From: Microseira wollei NIES-4236
Lineage (GTDB): Bacteria; Cyanobacteriota; Cyanobacteriia; Cyanobacteriales; Aerosakkonemataceae
Reading direction: 5' to 3'
Length of the DNA stretch: 64,000 bases
Assembly (NCBI RefSeq): GCF_020521235.1
Contig: NZ_BLAY01000014.1
Span: 1 to 64,000, forward strand
Shown here piece by piece: positions 33,141-41,205 of the stretch (positions are counted from its first letter, which is position 1; each line of letters starts with the position of its first letter). Both the position numbers and the translations under genes were made by a program. The notes under the pieces were generated by a model. It did not search any database, was not told where the DNA came from, and was given only the letters and a program-made list of their open reading frames with translations.

Positions 33141-34769
33141 ATGACCGAGCTTAAACTGTGCCTATACATAGAAGACAATATCGAAAAAACCGTCACCGTC
33201 AACCAAGATGAATTTATCCTGGGGCGGTTACCCGACTGCGATTTATACTTGCCTTACATTGGAATTTCCCGACAGCAAGCTCGCATTTTTAAAACCGCTG
33301 ACTGCCAATGGTTTATTCAGGATATGGGAAGCAAAAATGGTACTCTCTTAAACGGAGAATTCCTCACAGATACTCACAGACTGAATAACGATGACATGAT
33401 TGGAATGGGAACTATTTGCCTGCGAGTATTCTTATTAAATTGTCAGACAGTTACTCAAAAAAATACAGATATTCAATCCGAAGAAATCACAATCATTCGC
33501 AATGTCCAATACCTACAACAACAGTGGATACCTTCGGAACGCCAAGGTCAAGCGACGATTAGTCAAGAACTAGCCATTGTGCGGTTAAAAGACTTGTTAG
33601 AAATCGCCAAAAAACTCAATTCTGCTGCATCTATAGAAGCCATTTTTCAAGCGGCACAAGCGGTTGTTTTCCGTTACATTCAAAGTATTGAGCGCTTAGC
33701 GTTATTAATTGATGTCAGCGGTGCGGGTAAACTTTCCTTGTTGAATGCAGCTGGCAGAGACATTGCCGCTCGTCAATCTTTAAAAGATAATCGCTCTTGG
33801 ATTAGCCGCACTATCTGTTACAAAGTTTTTACGGAAAAAATTGCCCTGCAAACCGCAGATGCCCAGCGAGACGAAAGATTTAAAAACGAACAAAGCATTA
33901 TAGACAAAGGGATTCATAAAGTTATGGCGGTTCCTCTATGGGATGAAAATAACGTTGTAGGCGTTCTTTATGCCGATAGCTATAATAAGTTTAACGATTC
34001 AATTGATGCAAGCGAAGAAGATCTCAGCTTTTTCTCGACCTTAGCTAACCTAGTCGCTGCTAGCGTGCAACGTTGGTTGTTGACGCGCAAACTCAGAACC
34101 GAAGAAATTAGTCGGCAAAGACTAGAGCGCTATCTCTCTCCTGCGGTCGTACAACAGACGATGATGGCAGGAACTTTAGAAAATGGTCGCTTAGCGCCTC
34201 AAGAAAGCGAAATCAGCATTTTATTTGCCGATATCGTTGGATTTACTGCGCTTTCAGAACGCTTGAGTCCGGCTGAAATTGCCGAATTACTCAATAGCTT
34301 TTTCGAGGAAATGTTGCAGGAAATTTTTGCCGCAAATGGCACCCTCGATAAATTTATTGGAGATTGCATCATGGCTTTTTTTGGCGCGCCAGAACCGCAA
34401 GAAGACCATGCAGAACGAGCTTTAAATGTTGCCAAAGCAATGCTGGAACGGCTGGAAAATCTCAACAACGATCAAGTTTTAAGCGAACCGCTGCAATTGC
34501 GAATAGCAATTAACAGCGGTAAAGCGGTAGTTGGAGATGTAGGCAGCAGTCAACGGGTCGATTATACCGTGTTAGGAACGACGATCAATTTGGCCTCGCG
34601 CATCCAATCAGTTTGTTTACCCGGTCGATGCGCTCTTAGCGAAAATACTTATAATTTGCTGCGACCTTGCCAACGATTGCTGTTAGATGATATAGGGGAA
34701 CGCCGTTTCAAAGGAATTGAACGACCTGTGAGGATTTATCAAACAGTTAAGCGCGGCATTCTGGATTAA
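33141..34769 (+). CDS. FHA-GAF-class III adenylate/guanylate cyclase
   Basis: A 542-residue signalling enzyme. Residues about 25-95 form an FHA domain (LGRLPDCDLYL, GISRQQARI, DMGSKNGTLLNG) that would bind phosphothreonine. Residues about 155-320 form a GAF domain. The cyclase domain spans about 355-535: FADIVGFTALSE with metal aspartate D364, DKFIGDCIMAFFG with D408, and the substrate region VDYTVLGTTINLASRIQ. K in LDKFIGD and D in VDYT favour ATP, so cAMP is the likely product. The transition-state N and R are present (NLASR). No membrane segment. It probably links a kinase signal, perhaps from a Ser/Thr kinase such as the one at 208, to second-messenger output. Single gene. Confidence 0.92.
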   Translation: MTELKLCLYIEDNIEKTVTVNQDEFILGRLPDCDLYLPYIGISRQQARIFKTADCQWFIQDMGSKNGTLLNGEFLTDTHRLNNDDMIGMGTICLRVFLLNCQTVTQKNTDIQSEEITIIRNVQYLQQQWIPSERQGQATISQELAIVRLKDLLEIAKKLNSAASIEAIFQAAQAVVFRYIQSIERLALLIDVSGAGKLSLLNAAGRDIAARQSLKDNRSWISRTICYKVFTEKIALQTADAQRDERFKNEQSIIDKGIHKVMAVPLWDENNVVGVLYADSYNKFNDSIDASEEDLSFFSTLANLVAASVQRWLLTRKLRTEEISRQRLERYLSPAVVQQTMMAGTLENGRLAPQESEISILFADIVGFTALSERLSPAEIAELLNSFFEEMLQEIFAANGTLDKFIGDCIMAFFGAPEPQEDHAERALNVAKAMLERLENLNNDQVLSEPLQLRIAINSGKAVVGDVGSSQRVDYTVLGTTINLASRIQSVCLPGRCALSENTYNLLRPCQRLLLDDIGERRFKGIERPVRIYQTVKRGILD

Positions 34770-34780
34770 TTAGAATCAAA

Positions 34781-35560
34781 TTACAAGCGAGCTATTTCAT
34801 CTCCTACCTGCACCATTTTTCCCGCTTCGGATGTGGGTATTTTTGTATTGACACTTAACCGATAAAAATGATTGAAGCGCGATAGATTAACCCAAGATGG
34901 TAAAGTTTCTTCGCGCTTTTGTGAAAACAGTTTTTGAAAGTTAGGAGAACTTTCTCCCGTTCGAGAGTTGCGCGTAGGAACAATGCACCGCTGACAGGGA
35001 TTAATTCCTTCAAACAGTACTTCACCGATTTTAAATTGGACAATCTCACCGTCATCTGCAAATAACCGATCTTCCCAAAAAGGAGGGACGCCGCTAATTT
35101 CGATATTGGCGCGTAAGCGTTGCCGCATTTCTGCTACAGTAATTCCGGGAAACCAGGAAGCAACTTCTTCTAACGTAGCGGTACTGATAATCGTTGGCCC
35201 CGACGCAATGGTATCATCTGGAAAGCCAGTCAGCGAGTTTCTAGCCAGTTGGACAGAAAAACCGAAATAGTCGCTAAACCAAGCTGCCAATTCGGTGCGG
35301 TTTTCTGCCAAATCAAAGACTCGTTTTTCTTGTTTACCCTCGATTTGTAGGGTGACGGTTTTTCCTGTCTCGTCCCAGAATGACCGCAACAAATGCACTT
35401 TAGCATTGCGCTTGCCATTTACAAATCGACCCTGGGCATCTAAAATAGCAAACTCGCGATCCCTCTCCAATGCCCCACCCGCTAAAATCCTGGCCCGATT
35501 TACCCCCACTCCATCCAGTGACTTAATCGGGTAAATCAAAATATCTGCGATATATGGCAT
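34781..35560 (-). CDS. MOSC domain protein (YcbX-like)
   Basis: A 259-residue protein made of an MOSC N-terminal beta barrel (YIADILIYPIKSLDGVGVNRARIL) and a MOSC domain ending at about 255. The conserved cysteine expected to bind the molybdenum cofactor or sulfur is seen in EGINPCQRCIVPTRN (CQRC). Family members are cofactor-dependent reductases or sulfurtransferases acting on N-hydroxylated compounds, related to YcbX. No ferredoxin domain is attached, so an external electron donor would be needed. It converges with the cyclase gene, with only 11 bases between stops. Confidence 0.9.
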   Translation of the reverse strand: MPYIADILIYPIKSLDGVGVNRARILAGGALERDREFAILDAQGRFVNGKRNAKVHLLRSFWDETGKTVTLQIEGKQEKRVFDLAENRTELAAWFSDYFGFSVQLARNSLTGFPDDTIASGPTIISTATLEEVASWFPGITVAEMRQRLRANIEISGVPPFWEDRLFADDGEIVQFKIGEVLFEGINPCQRCIVPTRNSRTGESSPNFQKLFSQKREETLPSWVNLSRFNHFYRLSVNTKIPTSEAGKMVQVGDEIARL

Positions 35561-35712
35561 AATTCAGACTTTTTCCGCCAATCCGTAAACTTTCTTATAA
35601 GATTTTAATTTATTTTAATAAAGTAAATAATAAACGTAATGTAAAATACATAACTTGATAAAATAAACACGCATCCCAAGAATGAAAAAGTAGGGTGTGT
35701 GAGAGAGAGATT

Positions 35713-36444
35713 ATGAGTCGAATTAATGGTTTTATTGGTCGGAGGAATCTGCTAAAGTTAGCAGGTGCATCGGGACTGGGTTTAGCAGCGACTAGCGCCG
35801 GAGGGTTTCTCTGGGGCGCACAGGAAGCGGTGGCTCCCCAATCAGCCCAAGCGCAAGGAAGACCGCCAGCAATCGATGCCGATACAGCGCTGAAAAGACT
35901 CCTGGAAGGAAATAAACGGTTTGTAGAGGAAAAACGTCAAAACCTGCAAGCAAAATTGCGCTTGCAAGAAACAGCCGCAGCTCAGTATCCGTTTGCTTCC
36001 ATCCTGGGGTGTGCTGATTCGCGGTTTCCGGCAGAAATTGTCCTAGATCAGGGACTGGGGGATTTATTTGTCGTGCGCGTGGCGGGTAACGTCGCCAGTC
36101 AGACAGCAATTGGCAGCTTGGAATTTTCTACCGCAGTATTGGGGACTCAAATAATCTTGGTCATCGGTCACGAACGATGCGGTGCAGTCGCAGCAGCAGT
36201 AGAAGGCAACCCCCTACCTGGAAGAATCGGCGTTTTTGTGGAAGAAATCAAACCCGCCGTGCGACGGGTAAGAGGCAAAGCAGGCGATGCCGTTGACAAT
36301 GCAGTGATAGCCAACATTCAATATCAGGTGGAAAGGTTGAAGGAAACCTCGACAATTTTGTCTAACCTGATGCGGGAAGGCAAATTAAAAATTGTGGGCG
36401 GTCGTTACGATTTGGATTCTGGGGAATTACTGATTGTCACCTAA
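35713..36444 (+). CDS. Exported beta-carbonic anhydrase (Tat signal)
   Basis: A 243-residue enzyme interconverting CO2 and bicarbonate. It starts at the ATG at 35713 with a twin-arginine signal: GRRNLLKLAGASGLGLAATSAGG and a cleavage region near AQAQG, so the protein is folded before export to the periplasm. Zinc ligands are visible: C100 with D102-R104 in GCADSR, H153 and C156 in GHERCG. Conserved glycine and DLFVVRVAGN segments are present. The length fits an alpha/beta beta-CA dimer. Similar exported beta-CAs (EcaB-like) are known in cyanobacteria. It lies directly before the 53-bp satellite, which begins 16 bases after the stop. Confidence 0.93.
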   Translation: MSRINGFIGRRNLLKLAGASGLGLAATSAGGFLWGAQEAVAPQSAQAQGRPPAIDADTALKRLLEGNKRFVEEKRQNLQAKLRLQETAAAQYPFASILGCADSRFPAEIVLDQGLGDLFVVRVAGNVASQTAIGSLEFSTAVLGTQIILVIGHERCGAVAAAVEGNPLPGRIGVFVEEIKPAVRRVRGKAGDAVDNAVIANIQYQVERLKETSTILSNLMREGKLKIVGGRYDLDSGELLIVT

Positions 36445-36459
36445 GAGGAAGTTGCAAAA

Positions 36460-37160
36460 GTAGGGGCACGGCAGGAATAACATCAACCTGCCGGGTCCGC
36501 CATATTGAGCGAGTAGGGGCACGGCAGGAATAACATCAACGCGCCTGGTCCGCCATATTGAGCGAGTAGGGGCACGGCAGGAATAACATCAACGCGCCTG
36601 GTCCGCCATATTGAGCGAGTAGGGGCACGGCAGGAATAACATCAACCTGCCAGGTCCGCCATATTGAGCGAGTAGGGGCACGGCAGGAATAACATCAACC
36701 TGCCAGGTCCGCGATATTGAGCGAGTAGGGGCACGGCAGGAATAACATCAACGCGCCAGGTCCGCGATATTGAGCGAGTAGGGGCACGGCAGGAATAACA
36801 TCAACGCGCCAGGTCCGCGATATGGAGCGAGTAGGGGCACGGCAGGAATAACATCAACCTGCCTGGTGCGCGATATGGAGCGAGTAGGGGCACGGCAGGA
36901 ATAACATCAACCTGCCTGGTGCGCGATATTGAGCGAGTAGGGGCACGGCAGGAATAACATCAACCTGCCTGGTCCGCGATATTGAGCGAGTAGGGGCACG
37001 GCAGGAATAACATCAACCTGCCTGGTCCGCGATATTGAGCGAGTAGGGGCACGGCAGGAATAACATCAACCTGCCTGGTCCGCGATATTGATCGAGTAGG
37101 GGCACGGCAGGAATAACATCAACGCGCCTGGTGCGCGATATTGATAATGCCGTGCCTACT
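36460..37160. repeat. Tandem satellite, 13 copies of a 53-bp unit
   Basis: Unit starts GTAGGGGCACGGCAGGAATA and ends in ATATTGAGCGA. Starts lie at 36460 and every 53 bases up to 37096 (13 units). Differences are confined to a few positions: CCTGCC or GCGCC, A or T in the next pair, CCGCC or CGCG, TTG or TGG. Neighbouring units are usually identical. The final unit ends GATAATGCCGTGCCTACT, which is the inverted complement of the unit start, so the array looks like an inverted-repeat element whose inside was multiplied. 53 is not a multiple of three; no coding function. Confidence 0.97.
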
Positions 37161-37559
37161 CAGTTAATTTGGTTTCGTAACCGGCGGGTTTTACCAATAA
37201 TTTTTCAGAGAAACCCGGTTTCTTGGCGTAAGTGCTGTGAAATAAACCCGCCCCCCAGAGGGGATCGCGATCCACCCGGACACGATATCATTACTGCTGA
37301 AGATATTTTGGACAGGACTGACGCAAGGGCGTTGCCAGAAACCCGGTTTCAGAGTCGTTCGCGTTCGCGCAGCGGCGCGCCAGCGCTCAGCGTGCCGCAG
37401 GCATATCTCTCGCAACCAAACCAACGATTTTTCGTATCGCCCTTTGTTTCTTTGCGTAAGTCCTGTTGGATTGTGAATTTAAATCTTCACAATTTCCTCA
37501 CATTGTTTTGCTAAATCTGGGTTGGATATAAAACCCGCGATCGCAGTGAGGGGATAGTT
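37161..37559. other. Repeat-derived intergenic region
   Basis: Contains GGTTTTACC...AAACCCGGTTTCTTGGCG (37183-37224), CACCCGGACACGATATC, an ACAGGACTGACGCAA...GCGTAAGTCCTGT element (37312-37466) with AGCGGCGCGCC/CAGCGC inside, and a gene-free AT-rich run. Open frames crossing it are spurious. Confidence 0.7.
37312..37466. repeat. ACAGGACTGACGCAA inverted-repeat element
   Basis: Left end ACAGGACTGACGCAA, right end TTTGCGTAAGTCCTGT; terminal inverted repeats of about 15 bp. The interior holds CAGAAACCCGGTTTC and a GCGCAGCGGCGCGCCAGCGC hairpin. It is the longest copy of the family (155 bp). Confidence 0.75.
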
Positions 37560-37781
37560 ATGATTACCTCTACTCAATACTCCATCGATCTGATCAAGCA
37601 GGAAGCGCGTCAACTGGTCAAGCGCCGACTGGTTTGCCGTCAGCAACCAATTTATACCCTTTGTCAATATATTCCCGCCCGCGAATGGCCTTATATCGAA
37701 TGCGAGTTAGAGAGAAACGACTTTTTACTGAGAGACCGCATTATCGACCTTTTGGGTCGCGAAGACTGGGAAAATGACTAA
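37560..37781 (+). CDS. DUF4327 family protein
   Basis: A 73-residue protein beginning MITSTQYSIDLIKQEARQLVKRRLV. The phrases IYTLCQYIPAREWPYIECELERNDFLLRDRIIDLLGREDWEND match the DUF4327 family, which is nearly confined to cyanobacteria. It is helical, with the hydrophobic pattern of a four-helix bundle, and has no membrane segment. The function of the family is unknown. It starts at ATG 37560 without an obvious ribosome-binding site. It is a single gene. Confidence 0.88.
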   Translation: MITSTQYSIDLIKQEARQLVKRRLVCRQQPIYTLCQYIPAREWPYIECELERNDFLLRDRIIDLLGREDWEND

Positions 37782-38005
37782 ACAGAGCATCCCCTGATGG
37801 TCTGTTAAACTCTCCCTTTAGGAGGGCTTTCAGCCCGACGGGGCAAAGCTATGAAAAATTAAAAATTAAAAAACATTTGGGAATTATTGTAAAATTTATT
37901 CAATAAATTTAAGCTGAAATGCAAAAACCCTGGGAAATAGCGACAAAAAAAAGATGATTTTAACCTCATAATGATATATAGGCGAGTTTTTTCACAGAGG
38001 CTGTT

Positions 38006-38533
38006 ATGCCTTACGTATGCGAATTAGGCAGAGGCCAAAGAGTCTACCTCGATAATCAGGGAACCCAGACAATTGTGACAACTGCTAGTAGCAGTCCGGG
38101 ACAGCAACAACAATCGAGTAGCAGTTTTACCACCGGAAGTTGGACTGCACCGCCTGAAATATTCCAGATTCCCAACGGCGTTACGGTCAAGGTGGAAACA
38201 GAAGCAGGCTCTCGCTTCATCCAAATTCAAGGCAATAGCATCAGCACGACTGCTTTTGCACCTTCCTTCACCAGTTCCCAGCAGCTACAAATACAGCAAG
38301 TAGATAGCACAAGCGCATCATCCATGCCGCCGATGCAACCAATGCAACCGATGAAACCAATCGAACCGATGAAACCAATGGAAATGCGGATGGGCAACAT
38401 GGAAATGCGGATGGGTTCCTCAAGATCTGTTTCAGAATCTACCCCAGGGGAGAGGCGCTTTTGTCCGCAATGCGGTAGCAAAGTGGAATCGAGCGATCGC
38501 TTTTGTTCCAGCTGCGGTCATCGCCTGATTTAA
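38006..38533 (+). CDS. Zinc-ribbon protein with methionine-rich linker
   Basis: A 175-residue protein. The N-terminal 80 residues form a conserved-looking beta domain (MPYVCELGRGQRVYLDNQGTQTIV, and IFQIPNGVTVKVETEAGSRFIQIQGNSIS). A linker of MQPM, MKPIEP and MEMRMG units follows at about 110-135. The C-terminus is a zinc ribbon, CPQCGSKVESSDRFCSSCGHRL (two CxxC pairs). Zinc-ribbon proteins of this form are common in cyanobacteria; role unknown, perhaps protein-protein contact. No signal peptide. The linker DNA is itself a short tandem repeat (CAACCAATG, GAAACCGATG types). Confidence 0.8.
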   Translation: MPYVCELGRGQRVYLDNQGTQTIVTTASSSPGQQQQSSSSFTTGSWTAPPEIFQIPNGVTVKVETEAGSRFIQIQGNSISTTAFAPSFTSSQQLQIQQVDSTSASSMPPMQPMQPMKPIEPMKPMEMRMGNMEMRMGSSRSVSESTPGERRFCPQCGSKVESSDRFCSSCGHRLI

Positions 38534-39192
38534 TTTATAGCTGTAGGGGCACGGCAACCTAGATATATCGGGTAGTTTAACAAAATTACTCATGTGCCCC
38601 TACAACAAACGCCAGATAAAATTCTTCTCAGGGTCGGTTAAATACCCAAAGTTAGGACACAAGCTCTAGATTGGTCAATTCAGAGCAGTTTTACCGCAAG
38701 CAATCAAACAGACTCAACTATAAAATTACCCGTTTTTGATAGTTATCCCACCGCAAGAAGCGATCAAAGAGGGACTCCAAACGATAGTCATTACGACTTC
38801 AACTGAATTTGACATAAGGCAAAGTTTTATAAAGAAATCCAGAAAGTTCCTCAGCTTTATTGAAGACATCTACCTAACCGTTTCATAGCAAATCCGGTTT
38901 AATCAACCTGTTAGCCTAGCCAGGGTTAATAGGTCAATTTGAATTGGCTAATTGACCAAAATATCATCGTTGGCGCTCTAGGAAAATTAGTCAAAAAAAA
39001 GTGAAATAAAAACCGGATTTGCCCTCGGGAGTGGTGGAGTTCCTATTCAGTCGAATAATTCAAACAGGACTGACGCAACATCTCTAGATGTAGGGTGCGT
39101 TAACGCAGTGTAACGCACCATCTCCACTGCGTAAGTCCTGTAAAAAAAAGAATCTTCGAAGGATTTGCGAGATAAAATTCAGGAGATAGACA
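38534..39192. other. Intergenic region of 659 bases
   Basis: No gene supported. 38545-38607 is a GTAGGGGCACGGCAA ... GTGCCCCTAC hairpin. 38640-39050 is AT-rich with AAACCGGATTT and CCGGTTTAATC fragments. 39064-39141 is a complete small inverted-repeat element. The ribosome-binding site AGGAGATAG at 39181-39189 belongs to the next gene. Confidence 0.65.
39064..39141. repeat. ACAGGACTGACGCA...TGCGTAAGTCCTGT element
   Basis: 78 bp with 14-bp terminal inverted repeats. The inside contains a nested hairpin GTAGGGTGCGTTAACGC/GTGTAACGCACC. Copies of other lengths lie at 19152, 29888 and 37312. Confidence 0.85.
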
Positions 39193-40104
39193 ATGTTACG
39201 AGTTACCATCGACATGTTTTCAGGGCGTCCAAACCCTTCCTGGCTATTAGATGAGAACGAAGCCAAAGAAGTTCTCAAAGAAATTGCCAACAATCGCGCC
39301 GTAGTTGCCAGTACCGAATCTGGGTATCAAGGTCTGGGATACCGGGGAATTTTGGTTGAATTAGTGACCGATGAAACCGTAGAACAATATAGCCTTCCCA
39401 CAGTTTTTAAGATTGCTAATGGGGCATCACTTTATGAATCAAAGGGCAAAGAAATTGCCGAACGATTGATTACCGGCATGTCGAGGTCTACAGCGGTAAG
39501 CAGTTTCATGGAAACTCCCCAAATTTTGGAGGAAGATTTACAGCGACAACTGTTAGATCATTTGGGTAGTTTGCCCAGAATCGAGCAACAGAGTGAAGTA
39601 GATGGTTCCGGTGCTGCCATAATGGAAGCCGAAGCAGCCGTGACTTGTAATATTGAACTGGGCGCATTTAATCCTGGTTTTTGGAACGCTCCGGCTCACG
39701 TGGGCAAAAACAACTGCTATAACTATGCTACGAACCGACGCACCGATACCTTTGCCCAACCAGGCAGGGCAACTGGAAAATATCCATACCCGATGAATTG
39801 TGCTGCTGTCACCGCAGCGGCATTATCGGATGGGGCGCACAAACGCTTTGATTGCGTGCCGGATTCAGAGAAACCCCGCTATCTAGTTGCAATGGTGGTT
39901 GCTCCGGGGGTAGATTATCACTGGTATCGCAAGCAAAAAGAAGGTTTCTGGGGTCATAAACCGGGCGGTACTCCTGCCAAGAACGTCGATAACAGCGGTA
40001 AAATAATTACCAACCCCGAAACATGCGATCGCACTTCTGGATGGCCTAGCTATACCAACTTCTGCGGCTACTTCTACACCGCAAAAAGCATGAAAGTCAA
40101 TTAA
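39193..40104 (+). CDS. FSGRPNP-domain protein with possible cysteine hydrolase region
   Basis: A 303-residue protein of unknown function. Residues about 3-100 contain VTIDMFSGRPNPSWLLDENEA and GYQGLGYRGILVEL, a domain also found in the next gene (VELDVFSGRPNPYWNLTPQEA, GLGYRGLIV). The C-terminal 130 residues carry NNCYNYATNRRTDTFAQPGR, DYHWYRKQKEGFWGHKPGG, KNVDNSGKIITNP and YTNFCGYFYT. A cysteine before a helix and a later histidine (DYHWY) resemble a papain- or NlpC-like arrangement, but this is inference. No signal peptide is visible. Start has AGGAGATAG four bases upstream. It is followed 100 bases later by the lipoprotein paralogue. Confidence 0.75.
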   Translation: MLRVTIDMFSGRPNPSWLLDENEAKEVLKEIANNRAVVASTESGYQGLGYRGILVELVTDETVEQYSLPTVFKIANGASLYESKGKEIAERLITGMSRSTAVSSFMETPQILEEDLQRQLLDHLGSLPRIEQQSEVDGSGAAIMEAEAAVTCNIELGAFNPGFWNAPAHVGKNNCYNYATNRRTDTFAQPGRATGKYPYPMNCAAVTAAALSDGAHKRFDCVPDSEKPRYLVAMVVAPGVDYHWYRKQKEGFWGHKPGGTPAKNVDNSGKIITNPETCDRTSGWPSYTNFCGYFYTAKSMKVN

Positions 40105-40205
40105 CGACTGATATCATGTCCAGGGATATCGCTATCCTATAAAAGGCGGCGGGGCGGGTTGATCTAAAACCCGCCCCTACTCCAGAAAAATTTGTGGAGG
40201 AAAAA

Positions 40206-40673
40206 ATGAAATGGCTCAGCGGATTCAAAGCAATTCCTAAAAAGATTATAGGTTTGACATTGCTACTGGTTGTGGCAATCTGGGGATGTTCTACAACAGC
40301 AATAGGAGATGTGCCAATGCAAGTAGAATTGGATGTATTTAGCGGCAGACCGAACCCGTATTGGAACTTAACTCCCCAAGAAGCAAACGAATTTATTAGC
40401 TTATTGCAAGCGTTACCCCAAACCCAAGCACAAGGTTCGGTAAAAGAAGGACTAGGTTACCGGGGATTGATTGTAACAGACCCCGATCAAACGATTGCCG
40501 GTTATGACCAAATAGTAATATCTAATGGCGTGGTGGTGGCTCGAAGCGACAGTCAATTAAGGCAATTTCCCGACAAAGAACGCCGTTTAGAAAGATGGTT
40601 ATTCCAGACTGGTAGAGGTCGGTTAGATGTGGAGTTATATCGTCAAGTGGGTCAGGCGGCGCAGTTGGAGTAA
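40206..40673 (+). CDS. Lipoprotein with FSGRPNP domain
   Basis: A 155-residue exported protein. The start ATG at 40206 follows GTGGAGGAAAAA. The signal is IPKKIIGLTLLLVVAIWGCS, with the lipobox IWGC (cysteine near residue 28), so it is probably a lipoprotein. The mature part is almost only the domain shared with the gene before: VELDVFSGRPNPYWNLTPQEANEF, SVKEGLGYRGLIV, and a C-terminal helix RRLERWLFQTG. It has no recognised enzyme motif. Shared domain and adjacency suggest a common task or an effector/inhibitor pair. Unknown family. Confidence 0.72.
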   Translation: MKWLSGFKAIPKKIIGLTLLLVVAIWGCSTTAIGDVPMQVELDVFSGRPNPYWNLTPQEANEFISLLQALPQTQAQGSVKEGLGYRGLIVTDPDQTIAGYDQIVISNGVVVARSDSQLRQFPDKERRLERWLFQTGRGRLDVELYRQVGQAAQLE

Positions 40674-40677
40674 GACT

Positions 40678-40761
40678 GTTCGTAGTAGGCACTTCAGTGC
40701 CGCACCGTTCGTAGTAGGCACTTCAGTGCCGCACCGTTCGTAGTAGGCACTTCAGTGCCGC
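40678..40761. repeat. Three tandem copies of a 29-bp hairpin unit
   Basis: Unit GTTCGTAGTAGGCACTTCAG and TGCCGCACC repeated at 40678, 40707 and 40736; each holds the hairpin GGCACTtcAGTGCC. A single related unit is at 26310-26333 with GGCACTTTAGTGCC. The array may act as a terminator after the lipoprotein gene. Confidence 0.88.
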
Positions 40762-40766
40762 TATTA

Positions 40767-41205
40767 TTAGGGCAATTCATCACCAACTTCTCGCTCTAAA
40801 ATCAAATCCATTGCTGTTTTAATAATCTCTTCTCGGTTCACCATTGAGCCAAGCTGTTCCGCTTCGTAGATACCTTCAAACGCTTCTGCTGCATTTCTCA
40901 AAGCCGATTCATAGGCATCCTGTAAAGTTTCCTCTAGTTCTTCCTCAGTCAGATAAGTTCCTTTTGTCTTGTGTCGCTGATTGGTACGTTGAATTAGCTA
41001 GCATAGCATTCCGAATCGAAGTTTCCCAAGAAGTTGTGCGATTTTCAGCATATTTTTGAATCAGATGCAACAAAATAATTGCCTAACTGAAGATTTTGTT
41101 GAGTTGCTCTGACTTACTCATCTCTGCGAGTTCTTCCAGCAGTTCTATCGCTTCTGGAATCTTGCCTTGGTATAGTAATTCCTTGAGAGTTATTAATTCT
41201 TCCAT
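40767..41205 (-). pseudogene. DUF29 family protein, pseudogene
   Basis: Reading the minus strand from the ATG at 41205 gives MEELITLKELLYQGKIPEAIELLEELAEMSKSEQL, the start of the cyanobacterial DUF29 family, then an amber stop (TAG) after KIFS, then AIILLHLIQKYAENRTTSWETSIRNAMLANSTYQ, then a frameshift into GTYLTEEELEETLQDAYESALRNAAEAF and VNREEIIKTAMDLILE. One nonsense and one frame change are thus needed, so it is broken. DUF29 members are small helical proteins of unknown role, often multicopy in cyanobacteria, possibly toxin-antitoxin related. Confidence 0.75.

Noticed and set aside
36460-37160. Regular 53-bp repeats as a CRISPR array
   Set aside because: There are no unique spacers: the whole 53-bp period is repeated with only point variants, and no cas gene lies nearby.
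37131-37514. 127-codon open frame after the satellite
   Set aside because: Spans the satellite end and two interspersed repeats; no coding signature.
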